Shown here: piece by piece, positions 7,678 through 15,647 of the stretch | Layout of the letters: each line of letters starts with the position of its first letter | How positions within the stretch are numbered: position 1 is the stretch's first letter | Source of the DNA: Methylobacterium sp. 2A | Lineage (GTDB): Bacteria; Pseudomonadota; Alphaproteobacteria; Rhizobiales; Beijerinckiaceae | DNA length: 64,000 nucleotides | Assembly (NCBI RefSeq): GCF_009806555.1 | Contig: NZ_VUOK01000040.1 | Coordinates: forward strand, 211,492-275,491 | Direction: 5' to 3' | Program-made: the position numbers and the translations under genes | The notes under the pieces: generated by a model | Seen by the model: only the letters and a program-made list of their open reading frames with translations | Database searches by the model: none | What the model was told of the DNA's origin: nothing

Positions 7678-8049
7678 TCAGCCCCGTACCCCGGCGCCGC
7701 CGAGCGCCTCCGCGAGCTTGCCGATCCGCTCGGCCGCCCGGCCGATCCCCGCCGCGGCCCGGTCCGCATCCTCCGTCCGCCCCCGCTCCGCCGCCTCGGC
7801 GGCGGCCCGCAGCGTGGCGACCTCCGCTTCGAGTCCGGCCAGCCGTCCGCGCAACTCCGCCAGCTCGTCCGCGATGGTCAGCGCGGCCATCACCTGCAGG
7901 CGCATGTCGCCGATCTCGCCGAAGCTCTTGCGCATCTCGCCGATGCGTCCGTCCAGCGTCGCGGCGAGCTCGGCGAGATGCGCTTCCTCGCCCTCGCCGC
8001 AGGCCATGCGGTAGCTGCGGCCGTCGATGGTCACGTTGATCTGCGGCAA
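7678..8049 (-). CDS. zapA: cell division protein ZapA
   Basis: Small FtsZ-ring-associated protein that cross-links FtsZ filaments. The 123-residue product begins MPQINVTIDGRSYRMACGEGEE, the classic ZapA strand-loop-strand start, followed by a long helix (about residues 45-105) suited to dimer and tetramer formation. The start is a TTG at 8049; no ATG lies near the family start, and the longer frame upstream runs through the DUF4164 gene. The tail beyond residue 100 is alanine/glycine-rich. It is 41 bases downstream of the DUF4164 gene on the same strand, a conserved pairing in Rhizobiales. Confidence 0.85.
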   Translation of the reverse strand: MPQINVTIDGRSYRMACGEGEEAHLAELAATLDGRIGEMRKSFGEIGDMRLQVMAALTIADELAELRGRLAGLEAEVATLRAAAEAAERGRTEDADRAAAGIGRAAERIGKLAEALGGAGVRG

Positions 8050-8090
8050 GGATGGCTCCGGGGGCGGCTCCGAGGGTCGTGACGTCGGGA

Positions 8091-8375
8091 TCAGGCGCGC
8101 CCGAGAACGTCCTGAACGGTCTGGATCGCCCGGTCGAGGCGGTGCCCGACCTCGCCGGTCGTCGCGGTCACCTCCGCCAGCCGGGCGCTGGCCGCGTCGA
8201 GGGCGGCGGCGAGGCGTGCGCGATCCTCGTCCATCAGCGCCAGCTCGGCGTCCCGGTCGTCCGGCAACGCGGCCTTCTCCAGGCGATGCTGAACCACGGC
8301 GTCCATGCGGTTCACGGCCGCCTCGAGCCGGGCGAGCGCCGCGTCGATCACGCTGGTTTCGGTCTCTTCGGCCAT
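8091..8375 (-). CDS. DUF4164 family coiled-coil protein
   Basis: The 94-residue acidic protein is almost wholly helical, with heptad-like leucines and alanines from about residue 8 (AALARLEAAVNRMDAVV) to the end, so it is probably a coiled coil. DUF4164 proteins are small Rhizobiales proteins of unknown function found directly upstream of zapA, exactly the arrangement here. I chose the ATG at 8375 (MAEETETS); the upstream in-frame ATG at 8471 would add a basic non-family stretch. A role linked to cell division or to ZapA is a guess from position. Confidence 0.75.
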   Translation of the reverse strand: MAEETETSVIDAALARLEAAVNRMDAVVQHRLEKAALPDDRDAELALMDEDRARLAAALDAASARLAEVTATTGEVGHRLDRAIQTVQDVLGRA

Positions 8376-8831
8376 GATTGTCCGTTCGTCGAGCGCGCAA
8401 GCTTTCGATCGAATGCCGACGGAATTCCAGCGCAAAATTGCGTCCCGGGTCCGGACCGCGTCGGCGCGCAAATCAAGCGTCGCGATCCCTGTTTATTGGT
8501 CGGTGAATCGAAGGTCTTTGTTACCGGGACGCGTTTGACAGGTCGGGGCGCCATGTTAGACAGCCGCGCGCTCCCGAGAGGGACCGCGCGCAGTAGGCCG
8601 GATCGCCGGTCCGTGACAGTCCCGAGGCCTCAGCCGGCACCGTTCGCTCCGACGGTTGCGGGCGGCAGAGCCCGGCCTCTCAGGGCCCGGTTCATCGCCG
8701 GTTCAAGCCCGCCCGTCCAGATCCGCGCGACCATGATCTGCGCGACTTGGGGCGGGCGTCGGGACCAGCCGCAAGCCCCGCACAGCGCGGTGACGCGCGG
8801 TCGAGGGCCGCATCAGGTAAGGAGTGACGCC
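8376..8831 (+). promoter_or_regulatory. gap upstream region with candidate promoter
   Basis: No convincing gene is seen in these 456 bases. A TTGACA at 8535-8540 followed after 16 bases by TAGACA (8557-8562) is a candidate sigma-70 promoter for gap, which would give a leader of about 260 bases. The part near 8470-8530 is AT-richer (TTTATTGG). In many Rhizobiales a transketolase gene occupies this place between DUF4164 and gap; no remnant of it is recognisable here. An AAGGAG at 8819-8824 is the gap ribosome binding site. Confidence 0.4.
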
Positions 8832-9836
8832 GTGACGAAGGTTGCCATCAACGGGTTCGGCCGCATCGGCCGCAACGTCCTGCGCGCGATCGCGGAAGCC
8901 GGCCGCAGCGACATCGAGGTCGTGGCGATCAACGATCTCGGCCCGGTGGAGACCAACGCGCACCTCCTCCGCTTCGACTCCGTGCATGGCCGCTTCCCCG
9001 GTGAGGTCGCGGTGGACGGCGAGTTCCTGGTGGTGAACGGCAAGCGCATCAAGGTCACCGCCGTGCGCAACCCGGCCGAGCTGCCGCATCGCGATCTCGG
9101 CGTCGACATCGCGCTCGAATGCACCGGCATCTTCACCTCGAAGGACAAGGCCAAGGCCCATCTCGACGCCGGCGCCAAGCGCGTGCTCGTCTCGGCCCCG
9201 GCCGACGGCGCGGATCTGACGGTGGTCTACGGCGTCAATCACGACAAGCTGACCGGCGAGCATCTCGTGGTCTCGAACGCCTCCTGCACCACGAACTGCC
9301 TCGCCCCCGTGGCGAAGGTGCTGGACGAGGCCGTGGGCATCGAGCGCGGCTTCATGACCACGATCCACTCCTACACCAACGACCAGCCGTCGCTGGACCA
9401 GATGCACAAGGATCTCTACCGCGCCCGCGCCGCGGCGCTCTCGATGATCCCGACCTCGACCGGCGCCGCCAAGGCGGTCGGCCTCGTCCTGCCGGAGCTG
9501 AAGGGCAAGCTCGACGGGACCGCGATCCGCGTTCCGACCCCGAACGTCTCGGCGGTCGATCTCGTGTTCACGGCCAAGCGCGCGACCTCGGTCCAGGAGA
9601 TCAACGATGCCATCAAGGCCGCCGCCGCGGGCCCGCTCAAGGGCGTGCTCGGCGTGACCGACCGGCCGAACGTCTCCATCGACTTCAACCACGACCCGCA
9701 TTCGTCGACCTTCCACCTCGACCAGACCAAGGTCATGGACGGCACCTTCGTGCGCATCCTGTCCTGGTACGACAACGAGTGGGGCTTCTCGAACCGCATG
9801 GCCGATACCGCCGTGGCGATGGCCAAACTCATCTGA
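8832..9836 (+). CDS. gap: type I glyceraldehyde-3-phosphate dehydrogenase
   Basis: Converts glyceraldehyde-3-phosphate to 1,3-bisphosphoglycerate with NAD in glycolysis, or the reverse in gluconeogenesis. The 334-residue product has the Rossmann motif INGFGRIGRN (residues 6-15), a dinucleotide-specificity acidic residue near Asp35, and the catalytic SCTTNC motif with Cys152, plus HSYTNDQ downstream. The start is a GTG at 8832, set by a textbook AAGGAG seven bases upstream and the family start VTKVAINGFG. The frame stays open far upstream, but that region is not coding. It heads the gap-pgk-fba group on the plus strand. Confidence 0.97.
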   Translation: MTKVAINGFGRIGRNVLRAIAEAGRSDIEVVAINDLGPVETNAHLLRFDSVHGRFPGEVAVDGEFLVVNGKRIKVTAVRNPAELPHRDLGVDIALECTGIFTSKDKAKAHLDAGAKRVLVSAPADGADLTVVYGVNHDKLTGEHLVVSNASCTTNCLAPVAKVLDEAVGIERGFMTTIHSYTNDQPSLDQMHKDLYRARAAALSMIPTSTGAAKAVGLVLPELKGKLDGTAIRVPTPNVSAVDLVFTAKRATSVQEINDAIKAAAAGPLKGVLGVTDRPNVSIDFNHDPHSSTFHLDQTKVMDGTFVRILSWYDNEWGFSNRMADTAVAMAKLI

Positions 9837-9846
9837 GTCGGCTTGC

Positions 9847-9883
9847 GAACGGCCGCCGTCCCGTGACAGGACGGCGGCCGTTC
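9847..9883 (+). terminator. strong hairpin after gap
   Basis: A 15-base perfect inverted repeat starting GAACGGCCGCC and ending GGCGGCCGTTC with a 7-base loop lies 11 bases after the gap stop. No T-run follows, so it may act as an intrinsic terminator of GC-rich type or as an mRNA-stabilising structure between gap and the next gene. A second short palindrome (CGCCCGATCGGGCG) follows directly. Confidence 0.6.
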
Positions 9884-9926
9884 GCCCGATCGGGCGGCCT
9901 CATCACGAACCGGGAACTCGCCAGGG

Positions 9927-10382
9927 ATGACCGACGCTTCGCAGGCCCCGTCGACCGCACCGAATACGGCCACGCCGAAGGCCGTGCCGCCCGCCCCTCT
10001 TCCGCCGCCGGCCGCCGCTGCACCGTCCAACGCCCTTCCGGCGAACCAGCTCTTCGATCAGCTCGCGCGGATCGAGGACAAATGTTCGCGGATCGAGGAC
10101 AAGTATGCCCGGTCCGAGGCCTTGCTGTCGCGCGTCGAGGACAAGGTCGAGAACGCGACCAGCCGGATGAACGAATCCGCCCGGCAGACCGATCTCGCGG
10201 CCCTCCGGGCGGAGATGCGTGGGATCGCGGAGCGGACGCGGCGGCTTCCCGGGACCGGCGCGTTGGTCCTGACCGCCGTGATCACCGCCATCCTGACCGT
10301 CGTGCTGATGGTCGCGGTGGAACGGTTGAATCTCGTTCGGCTCCTGCCGCAGCCGGCCGCGATCGGCACGACCGCCCAGTAA
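9927..10382 (+). CDS. small coiled-coil single-pass membrane protein of unknown function
   Basis: The 151-residue protein is not recognised. Residues 1-38 are rich in Pro and Ala and probably disordered. Residues 40-105 are charged and helical, with a repeated R-I/V-EDK unit (three copies at about 48-53, 55-60 and 70-75) suggesting a coiled coil. Residues about 110-133 (GALVLTAVITAILTVVLMVA) are one membrane helix, so it is probably a tail-anchored or bitopic protein. It lies between gap and pgk, 23 bases before pgk, where most relatives have no gene. Codon use looks like that of its neighbours. Coexpression with the glycolytic genes is likely; function is unknown. Confidence 0.7.
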   Translation: MTDASQAPSTAPNTATPKAVPPAPLPPPAAAAPSNALPANQLFDQLARIEDKCSRIEDKYARSEALLSRVEDKVENATSRMNESARQTDLAALRAEMRGIAERTRRLPGTGALVLTAVITAILTVVLMVAVERLNLVRLLPQPAAIGTTAQ

Positions 10383-10405
10383 TCCACCGACCGACACAGG
10401 ACCCC

Positions 10406-11602
10406 ATGAGCGCCTTCCGCACCCTCGACGATGCCGGCTCCCTCAAGGGCAAGCGGGTTCTGATGCGCGTCGATCTCAACGTGCCCATGGAGAACGGGCG
10501 CGTCACCGACGCGACCCGCATCGAGCGCGTGGCGCCGACGATCCGCGAAGTCGCCGAGCAGGGCGCGAAGGTGATCCTGCTGGCGCATTTCGGCCGGCCG
10601 AAGGGCAAGCGCGAGCCGAAGGACTCCCTGGAGCCGGTGGTTCCGGCGCTCGGCAAAGCCCTGGGCCGCTCGGTTGCCTTCGCGCCGGACTGCATCGGTG
10701 AGGAAGCCGCGAAGGCGGTGGCGGCGCTGAAGGACGGCGACGTGCTGCTCCTCGAGAACACCCGCTTCCACGCGGGCGAGGAGAAGAACGAGGCGGCCTT
10801 TGCCGATGCGCTGGCGGCGAACGGCGACGTCTACGTCAACGAGGCCTTCTCGGCGGCACACCGCGCCCATGCCTCCACGGAGGGTCTGGCGCACCGCCTG
10901 CCGGCCTATGCCGGTCGCGAGATGCAGGCCGAGCTCGACGCCCTGACCAAGGGCCTGGAATCGCCGCAACGCCCGGTGATTGCTCTGGTCGGCGGTGCCA
11001 AGGTGTCATCCAAGATCGACCTCCTCGAAAATCTCGTCGCCAAGGTCGACATGCTGGTGATCGGCGGCGGCATGGCCAACACGTTCCTGCACGCGCAGGG
11101 CAAGGCGGTCGGCAAGTCGCTGTGCGAGAAGGATCTCGCCGAGACCGCCACCCGCATCCTGGCCGCCGCCGAGAAGGCCGGCTGCCGGATCATCCTGCCG
11201 GTGGATGCGGTGGCCGCCACGGAGTTCAAGGCCCAGGCGCCGCACGAGACGGTGCCGGTCGATGCCGTGCCGGAAGCCAGCATGATCCTCGATGCCGGCC
11301 CGCGCTCGGTCGCCGAGATCAACGCTGCGATCGACAGCGCCAAGACGCTCGTCTGGAACGGCCCCCTGGGTGCCTTCGAACTGGCCCCCTTCGACGCCGC
11401 CACGGTGGCCGCCGCCAAGCATGCGGCGTCGCGCACGAAGGCCGGGCAGCTGGTCTCGGTGGCGGGCGGCGGCGACACGGTCGCGGCCCTCAACCACGCG
11501 GGCGTGGCCGGGGATTTCACCTACGTGTCCACCGCGGGCGGCGCTTTCCTCGAATGGCTGGAGGGCAAGGCCCTGCCGGGCGTCGAGGCCCTGCGAGGCT
11601 GA
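10406..11602 (+). CDS. pgk: phosphoglycerate kinase
   Basis: Transfers phosphate between 1,3-bisphosphoglycerate and ADP. The 398-residue protein has the N-terminal substrate motif RVDLNVPMENG, the HFGRPKG segment, the LLENTRFHAGEEKN segment near 115-128, the GGAKVSSKI hinge, and the C-terminal nucleotide motif GGGDTVAAL. The start is the ATG at 10406 (MSAFRTLDD), preceded by ACAGGA. It follows gap, separated by the small coiled-coil gene, and is the usual partner of gap and fba. Nothing odd was seen in the catalytic regions. Confidence 0.97.
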   Translation: MSAFRTLDDAGSLKGKRVLMRVDLNVPMENGRVTDATRIERVAPTIREVAEQGAKVILLAHFGRPKGKREPKDSLEPVVPALGKALGRSVAFAPDCIGEEAAKAVAALKDGDVLLLENTRFHAGEEKNEAAFADALAANGDVYVNEAFSAAHRAHASTEGLAHRLPAYAGREMQAELDALTKGLESPQRPVIALVGGAKVSSKIDLLENLVAKVDMLVIGGGMANTFLHAQGKAVGKSLCEKDLAETATRILAAAEKAGCRIILPVDAVAATEFKAQAPHETVPVDAVPEASMILDAGPRSVAEINAAIDSAKTLVWNGPLGAFELAPFDAATVAAAKHAASRTKAGQLVSVAGGGDTVAALNHAGVAGDFTYVSTAGGAFLEWLEGKALPGVEALRG

Positions 11603-11963
11603 GGCGCGCCGCCGCGATCGTCGGTCGCTCCTCCCGGCAGCCGGGATTCTCGCGATGATGGGGCGCCGACCGGCTTGCGTCGCGCCCGCCCGCAAAGCCG
11701 GCGGACGCGTACGGGTTGAGTGTGAGCGCTCTCCGCCGGAGTGGCCGCCGGTTCGGCTCAAGAGAGCGCGTTGCGTCAGCGGCGCGGGCACGCTCGATCC
11801 TGAACGTCCTCGTCCCTCACCCCGACCCTCTTCCCGTCCGGAGAGGGGGAAGATCGTGCCCGTCAAACGCGTCGGCGCGCGACTGTCGTGCACCATGTGC
11901 GAAGCGATCGGGCACGGCTCCGAGCCATCAACCGATAAACAGAAACCCTCATCCTCAACCGTG
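11603..11963. other. non-coding gap between pgk and the CoA-transferase gene
   Basis: About 360 bases lying between the convergent ends of pgk and the minus-strand CoA-transferase gene. The central part (11.80-11.86 kb) carries a C-rich then G-rich stretch (ACCCTCTTCCCG / GGAGAGGGGG), an imperfect hairpin of the type seen in other intergenic repeats here. No gene, RNA or strong terminator with a T-run was recognised. Confidence 0.6.
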
Positions 11964-13502
11964 TTACTGCGCGGCGGCCTGCGTGGGCGCCAACATGCTG
12001 CCGGTCTCGCGCACGCGGCTGTGCCACGACAGCGCCTCCTCGATCAGGTGCGGCGTGTGGCCCTGCCGGGACAAGGCGCGGTCGTAATAATCTTGCAGCG
12101 CGTCGCGATAGAGCGGGTGGACGCAGGCATCCAGGATCGCCCTCGCGCGCTCCCGTGGGGCGAGCTCGCGCAGATCGGCGAGGCCGTTTTCCGTCACCAC
12201 CACGTCCACGTCGTGCTCGGTGTGATCGACATGGCTGACCATCGGGACCACGCAGGACAGCGTCCCGTTCCGGGCGACGGATTTCGTGACGAAGACCGAG
12301 AGGTAGGCGTTGCGTGCGAAGTCGCCGGAGCCGCCGATGCCGTTCATCATGTGGGTGCCGCCCACATGGGTGGAATTGACGTTGCCGTAGAGATCGAATT
12401 CCAGCGCGGTGTTGATTGCGATGATGCCCAGCCGGCGGATGACCTCGGGGTGGTTGGAGATCTCCTGCGGGCGCAGGATCAGGTGGGGCTTGTAGCGCGC
12501 GATGGCCTCCATCACCTGCTCGCCCCGCGTTTCCGACAGGGTGATGGAGGAGCCCGAGGCGAAGGTGAGCTTGCCCGCATCGAACAGGTCGAAGGTCGAA
12601 TCCTGCAGCACCTCGGAATACATGGTCAGATCATGGAACGGGCTGTCGATGAAGCCGGTCATCACCGCATTCGCGATGGTGCCGATGCCCGCCTGGAGCG
12701 GCTGCAGGCTCGTCGTCAGGCGGCCCTTGCTCACCTCACGCTCGAGGAACCCCATGAGATGACCGGCAATCGCAGCGGTCTCCGCGTCCGGCGGCAGCAC
12801 GGTGGAGGCCGAATCGCGCTTCTCAGTGATGACGATGGCCGCGATCTTCTCCGGGGGCACGGGGATGAAGGGGAGTCCCACGCGGCTCTGCGCGCTCACC
12901 ACCGGGATCGGCTCGCGGAACGGCCGGCGGGTTGGGATGTAGATGTCGTGCAGACCCTCCAGCGCCATCGGCTGCGACAGGTTGATCTCGACGATGACCT
13001 TCTTCGCCAGGATGGCGAAGGACGCGGAATTGCCGACCGAGGTGGTCGGGATGATGCCGCCATCGGCGGTGATCCCCACGGCCTCCACCACCGCCACGTC
13101 CAGCGGTCCGAGCTGATCGGTTCGCAGATGCTCGACCGTTTCGGACAGGTGCTGGTCGATGAACATCACCTCGCCGGCGTTGATCGCCCGGCGCAGGGTC
13201 GGGTCGGCCTGGAACGGCATCCGGCGGGCGAGGACGTGTGCCTCCGCGAGCTGCTTGTCGAGGTCGTTGCCGAGGGAAGCGCCCGTCACCAGGGTAATCG
13301 AGAACGGCGCATGTCGGGCCCGTGCCGCGAGCGCCACCGGAACCGCCTTGGCCTCGCCGGCTCGGGTAAAGCCGCTCATGCCGACCATCATGCCGTCCGT
13401 GATATGGCCTGCGGCCTCCTCGGCCGAGACGACCCTGTCGCGCAGGCGAGGGCAACGGATGCGTTCCCCTACCGCGTGCGGATCCGCTGCATGCGGACTC
13501 AT
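11964..13502 (-). CDS. succinate/acetate CoA-transferase family protein (acetyl-CoA hydrolase/transferase)
   Basis: Class I CoA-transferase of the acetyl-CoA hydrolase/succinyl-CoA:acetate CoA-transferase family. The expected reaction is acetate + succinyl-CoA to acetyl-CoA + succinate. The 512-residue product has the conserved YSEVLQDS segment, whose Glu (about residue 297) is the likely catalytic carboxylate, plus GGIGGSGDFARNA and VTENGLADLREL near the C-terminus. The start at 13502 (MSPHAADPH) is set by a GGAGGG ribosome site; the in-frame ATG at 13565 lacks one. It is unusual between pgk and fba. Because malonate decarboxylase releases acetate, the enzyme could reactivate that acetate, but this is an inference. 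Confidence 0.85.
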   Translation of the reverse strand: MSPHAADPHAVGERIRCPRLRDRVVSAEEAAGHITDGMMVGMSGFTRAGEAKAVPVALAARARHAPFSITLVTGASLGNDLDKQLAEAHVLARRMPFQADPTLRRAINAGEVMFIDQHLSETVEHLRTDQLGPLDVAVVEAVGITADGGIIPTTSVGNSASFAILAKKVIVEINLSQPMALEGLHDIYIPTRRPFREPIPVVSAQSRVGLPFIPVPPEKIAAIVITEKRDSASTVLPPDAETAAIAGHLMGFLEREVSKGRLTTSLQPLQAGIGTIANAVMTGFIDSPFHDLTMYSEVLQDSTFDLFDAGKLTFASGSSITLSETRGEQVMEAIARYKPHLILRPQEISNHPEVIRRLGIIAINTALEFDLYGNVNSTHVGGTHMMNGIGGSGDFARNAYLSVFVTKSVARNGTLSCVVPMVSHVDHTEHDVDVVVTENGLADLRELAPRERARAILDACVHPLYRDALQDYYDRALSRQGHTPHLIEEALSWHSRVRETGSMLAPTQAAAQ

Positions 13503-13909
13503 GGCATCCCTCCTCAGGCTGTTCCGGTCACGCCCGCCCTCGATGCACATTAGGCTGAGATTCATCCGGTCACGAACGCTGCCGTGATCGGGTTGTCATG
13601 CAGCTCAAGCATGACTCGCGTCGAGCGGTGTCGAGACCCGACGCAGGCGCATCGATTCGCGCGGTGATGTCCGCTTCGCCCGGCCCGTGGTGAAGGCGTG
13701 CCGTCCCGGGGCCGAACCGGCCGGGTTTGCCGTCCGGCTGGCCCGAACCCGCCCGCCTCCCGCCGGCCTCATGTAGTGTATTGGAAACGCACGCTGTTCT
13801 TCGAAGATGACGGTTTCCCTCGCCCACCACATGCTCTAGATCGGCCGGACTTTGATCGGGCCGTTGCCGCCCTGGCCCGAAGCGACCCCTCACTGGAAGG
13901 CATGAGAGC
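13503..13909 (+). promoter_or_regulatory. divergent upstream region of the CoA-transferase and fba
   Basis: Around 400 bases between two divergent genes, with no credible coding frame. It should hold both promoters. The strip 13.78-13.83 kb (GTAGTGTATTGGAAACG) is AT-richer than its surroundings. A CACTGGAAGG segment ends nine bases before the fba start and can serve as ribosome site. No operator with clear symmetry was found. Confidence 0.4.
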
Positions 13910-14980
13910 ATGGCACGCATCACCCTCAGGCAGCTTCTGGATCATGCGGCCGAGCACGAGTACGGCGTGCCCGCCTTCAACCTGAACAACATGGAACAGG
14001 GGCTCGCCATCATGGCGGCCGCCGACGCCACGGATTCTCCGGTGATCCTCCAGGCGAGCCGCGGAGCCCGCGCCTACGCCAACGATGTGGTGCTGGCCAA
14101 GCTGATCGACGGTCTCGTCGAGATCTACCCGCACATCCCGGTCTGCATGCATCTCGACCACGGCAACAACGAAGCCACCTGCGCCACCGCGATCCAGTAC
14201 GGCTTCACCTCGGTGATGATGGACGGCTCTCTCAAGGCCGACGGCAAGACGCCGGCCGACTACAACTACAACGTCGAGATCACCCGCAACGTGACCAAGA
14301 TGGCCCATTGGGCCGGCGTCTCCGTCGAGGGCGAGCTCGGCGTGCTCGGCTCGCTGGAGAGCGGCCAGGGCGAGGCCGAGGACGGCCACGGCGCCGAGGG
14401 CACCCTGAGCCACGACCAGCTCCTCACCGATCCGGACGAGGCGGTGAAGTTCGTCGAGGCCACCAAGGTCGATGCTCTGGCCGTGGCGATGGGCACGAGT
14501 CACGGCGCCTACAAGTTCACCCGCAAGCCCGATGGCGAGGTGCTGGCGATGAACGTGATCGAGGAGATCCACCGGCGCCTGCCGACGACCCACCTCGTCA
14601 TGCACGGCTCCTCGTCGGTCCCGCAGGACCTCCAGGACATCATCAACCAGTATGGCGGCCAGATGAAGCCGACCTGGGGCGTGCCGGTCGAGGAGATCCA
14701 GCGCGGCATCAAGCACGGCGTGCGCAAGATCAACATCGACACCGACAACCGGATGGCGATGACGGGTCAGATCCGGAAGGTGCTGACCGAAAACCCGTCG
14801 GAATTCGACCCGCGCAAGTACCTGAAGCCCGCCATGGAGGCGATGACCAAGCTCTGCAAGCAGCGCTTCGAGGAGTTCGGCACGGCCGGCAAGGGCTCGA
14901 AGATCCGTCCGATCTCGGTGGCCGAAATGGCCAAGCGCTACGCGAGCGGCGCGCTCGATCCGAAGATCGGCGCGCGCTGA
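13910..14980 (+). CDS. fba: class II fructose-bisphosphate aldolase
   Basis: Zinc-dependent aldolase interconverting fructose-1,6-bisphosphate and the triose phosphates, possibly also acting on sedoheptulose bisphosphate. The 356-residue length and the sequence place it in the CbbA-like group of the class II family. The zinc site is visible: HLDHG with His81 and His84, a later GTSHGAYK and the LVMHGSSS segment. NIDTDNRMA near 275 is the phosphate-binding region. The start ATG at 13910 (MARITLRQLL) follows a GGAAGG site. The thiE-like gene begins 19 bases after its stop, so they form an operon with the Sel1 gene. Confidence 0.96.
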   Translation: MARITLRQLLDHAAEHEYGVPAFNLNNMEQGLAIMAAADATDSPVILQASRGARAYANDVVLAKLIDGLVEIYPHIPVCMHLDHGNNEATCATAIQYGFTSVMMDGSLKADGKTPADYNYNVEITRNVTKMAHWAGVSVEGELGVLGSLESGQGEAEDGHGAEGTLSHDQLLTDPDEAVKFVEATKVDALAVAMGTSHGAYKFTRKPDGEVLAMNVIEEIHRRLPTTHLVMHGSSSVPQDLQDIINQYGGQMKPTWGVPVEEIQRGIKHGVRKINIDTDNRMAMTGQIRKVLTENPSEFDPRKYLKPAMEAMTKLCKQRFEEFGTAGKGSKIRPISVAEMAKRYASGALDPKIGAR

Positions 14981-14999
14981 GAGCGTCCGGGCCGTCGCG

Positions 15000-15647
15000 A
15001 TGAGTAACGATACGCGTCTCGCCCTGCTCGGGCCGCATGGCCTCGACGCGGCCGGCACGGAGGCTTTCGTGGCGGCCCTCCGTGCCGCCTGCGGCGCGGG
15101 CGACGTGGCGGCCGTGATCCTGCGTCTCGCCGCCACCGACGAGCGCGGGCTCACCGCGCAGGTCAAGCAGGTGGCGCCGGTGGCCCAGGAGCACGGGGCG
15201 GCGCTGGTGGTGGCCTGCCCGGGCTTCACCGGCGATCTCGCGACGGTGGCGATCCGCGGCGGCGCCGACGGCGTCCATATCGACAAGCCCCGCGACCTGA
15301 GGGACATCCGGGACCGGTTGCGGGACGGCCGCATCCTGGGGGTCGGCGGCACGGAGACCAAGCACGCCGCCATGGAAGCCGGCGAAGCCGGGGTCGATTA
15401 CCTGATGTTCGGCGGCCTCTATCCGGACGGCGTGGCGCCCGACGCCGAGACGGTGCTGGCGCGTGTCGCGTGGTGGGCCGAGATTTTTGAGACGCCGTGC
15501 ATCGCCGTCGCGACGAGCGCCGACACCATCGGCCCCCTCGCCGCGACGGGCGCGGAGTTCATCGGGCTTGAGAGCGGGCTCTGGCTGTCCGATCCCGCCG
15601 CCGTCGGTCAAGCGCAGAACGCGCTCTCGCGGGGGCCGGCGCGATGA
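15000..15647 (+). CDS. thiamine phosphate synthase-like TIM-barrel protein
   Basis: The 215-residue protein fits the ThiE/TenI superfamily: repeated beta-alpha units, GADGVHIDKP around 96-105, GVGGTETKHAAMEAGEAGVDYLMFGGL around 118-145, and a late FIGLESGLWL. The ThiE hallmark GGI(x)3N is not obvious, so it may not make thiamine phosphate; TenI-like or other functions remain possible. It follows fba by 19 bases and overlaps the Sel1 gene by four bases. An fba-thiE-like pair is a repeated arrangement in Rhizobiales. No other thiamine genes and no TPP riboswitch were seen nearby. Confidence 0.7.
   Translation: MSNDTRLALLGPHGLDAAGTEAFVAALRAACGAGDVAAVILRLAATDERGLTAQVKQVAPVAQEHGAALVVACPGFTGDLATVAIRGGADGVHIDKPRDLRDIRDRLRDGRILGVGGTETKHAAMEAGEAGVDYLMFGGLYPDGVAPDAETVLARVAWWAEIFETPCIAVATSADTIGPLAATGAEFIGLESGLWLSDPAAVGQAQNALSRGPAR

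Noticed and set aside
8052..8831. N-terminal extension of gap
   Set aside because: The gap start is fixed by AAGGAG and the family N-terminus; the rest is non-coding.
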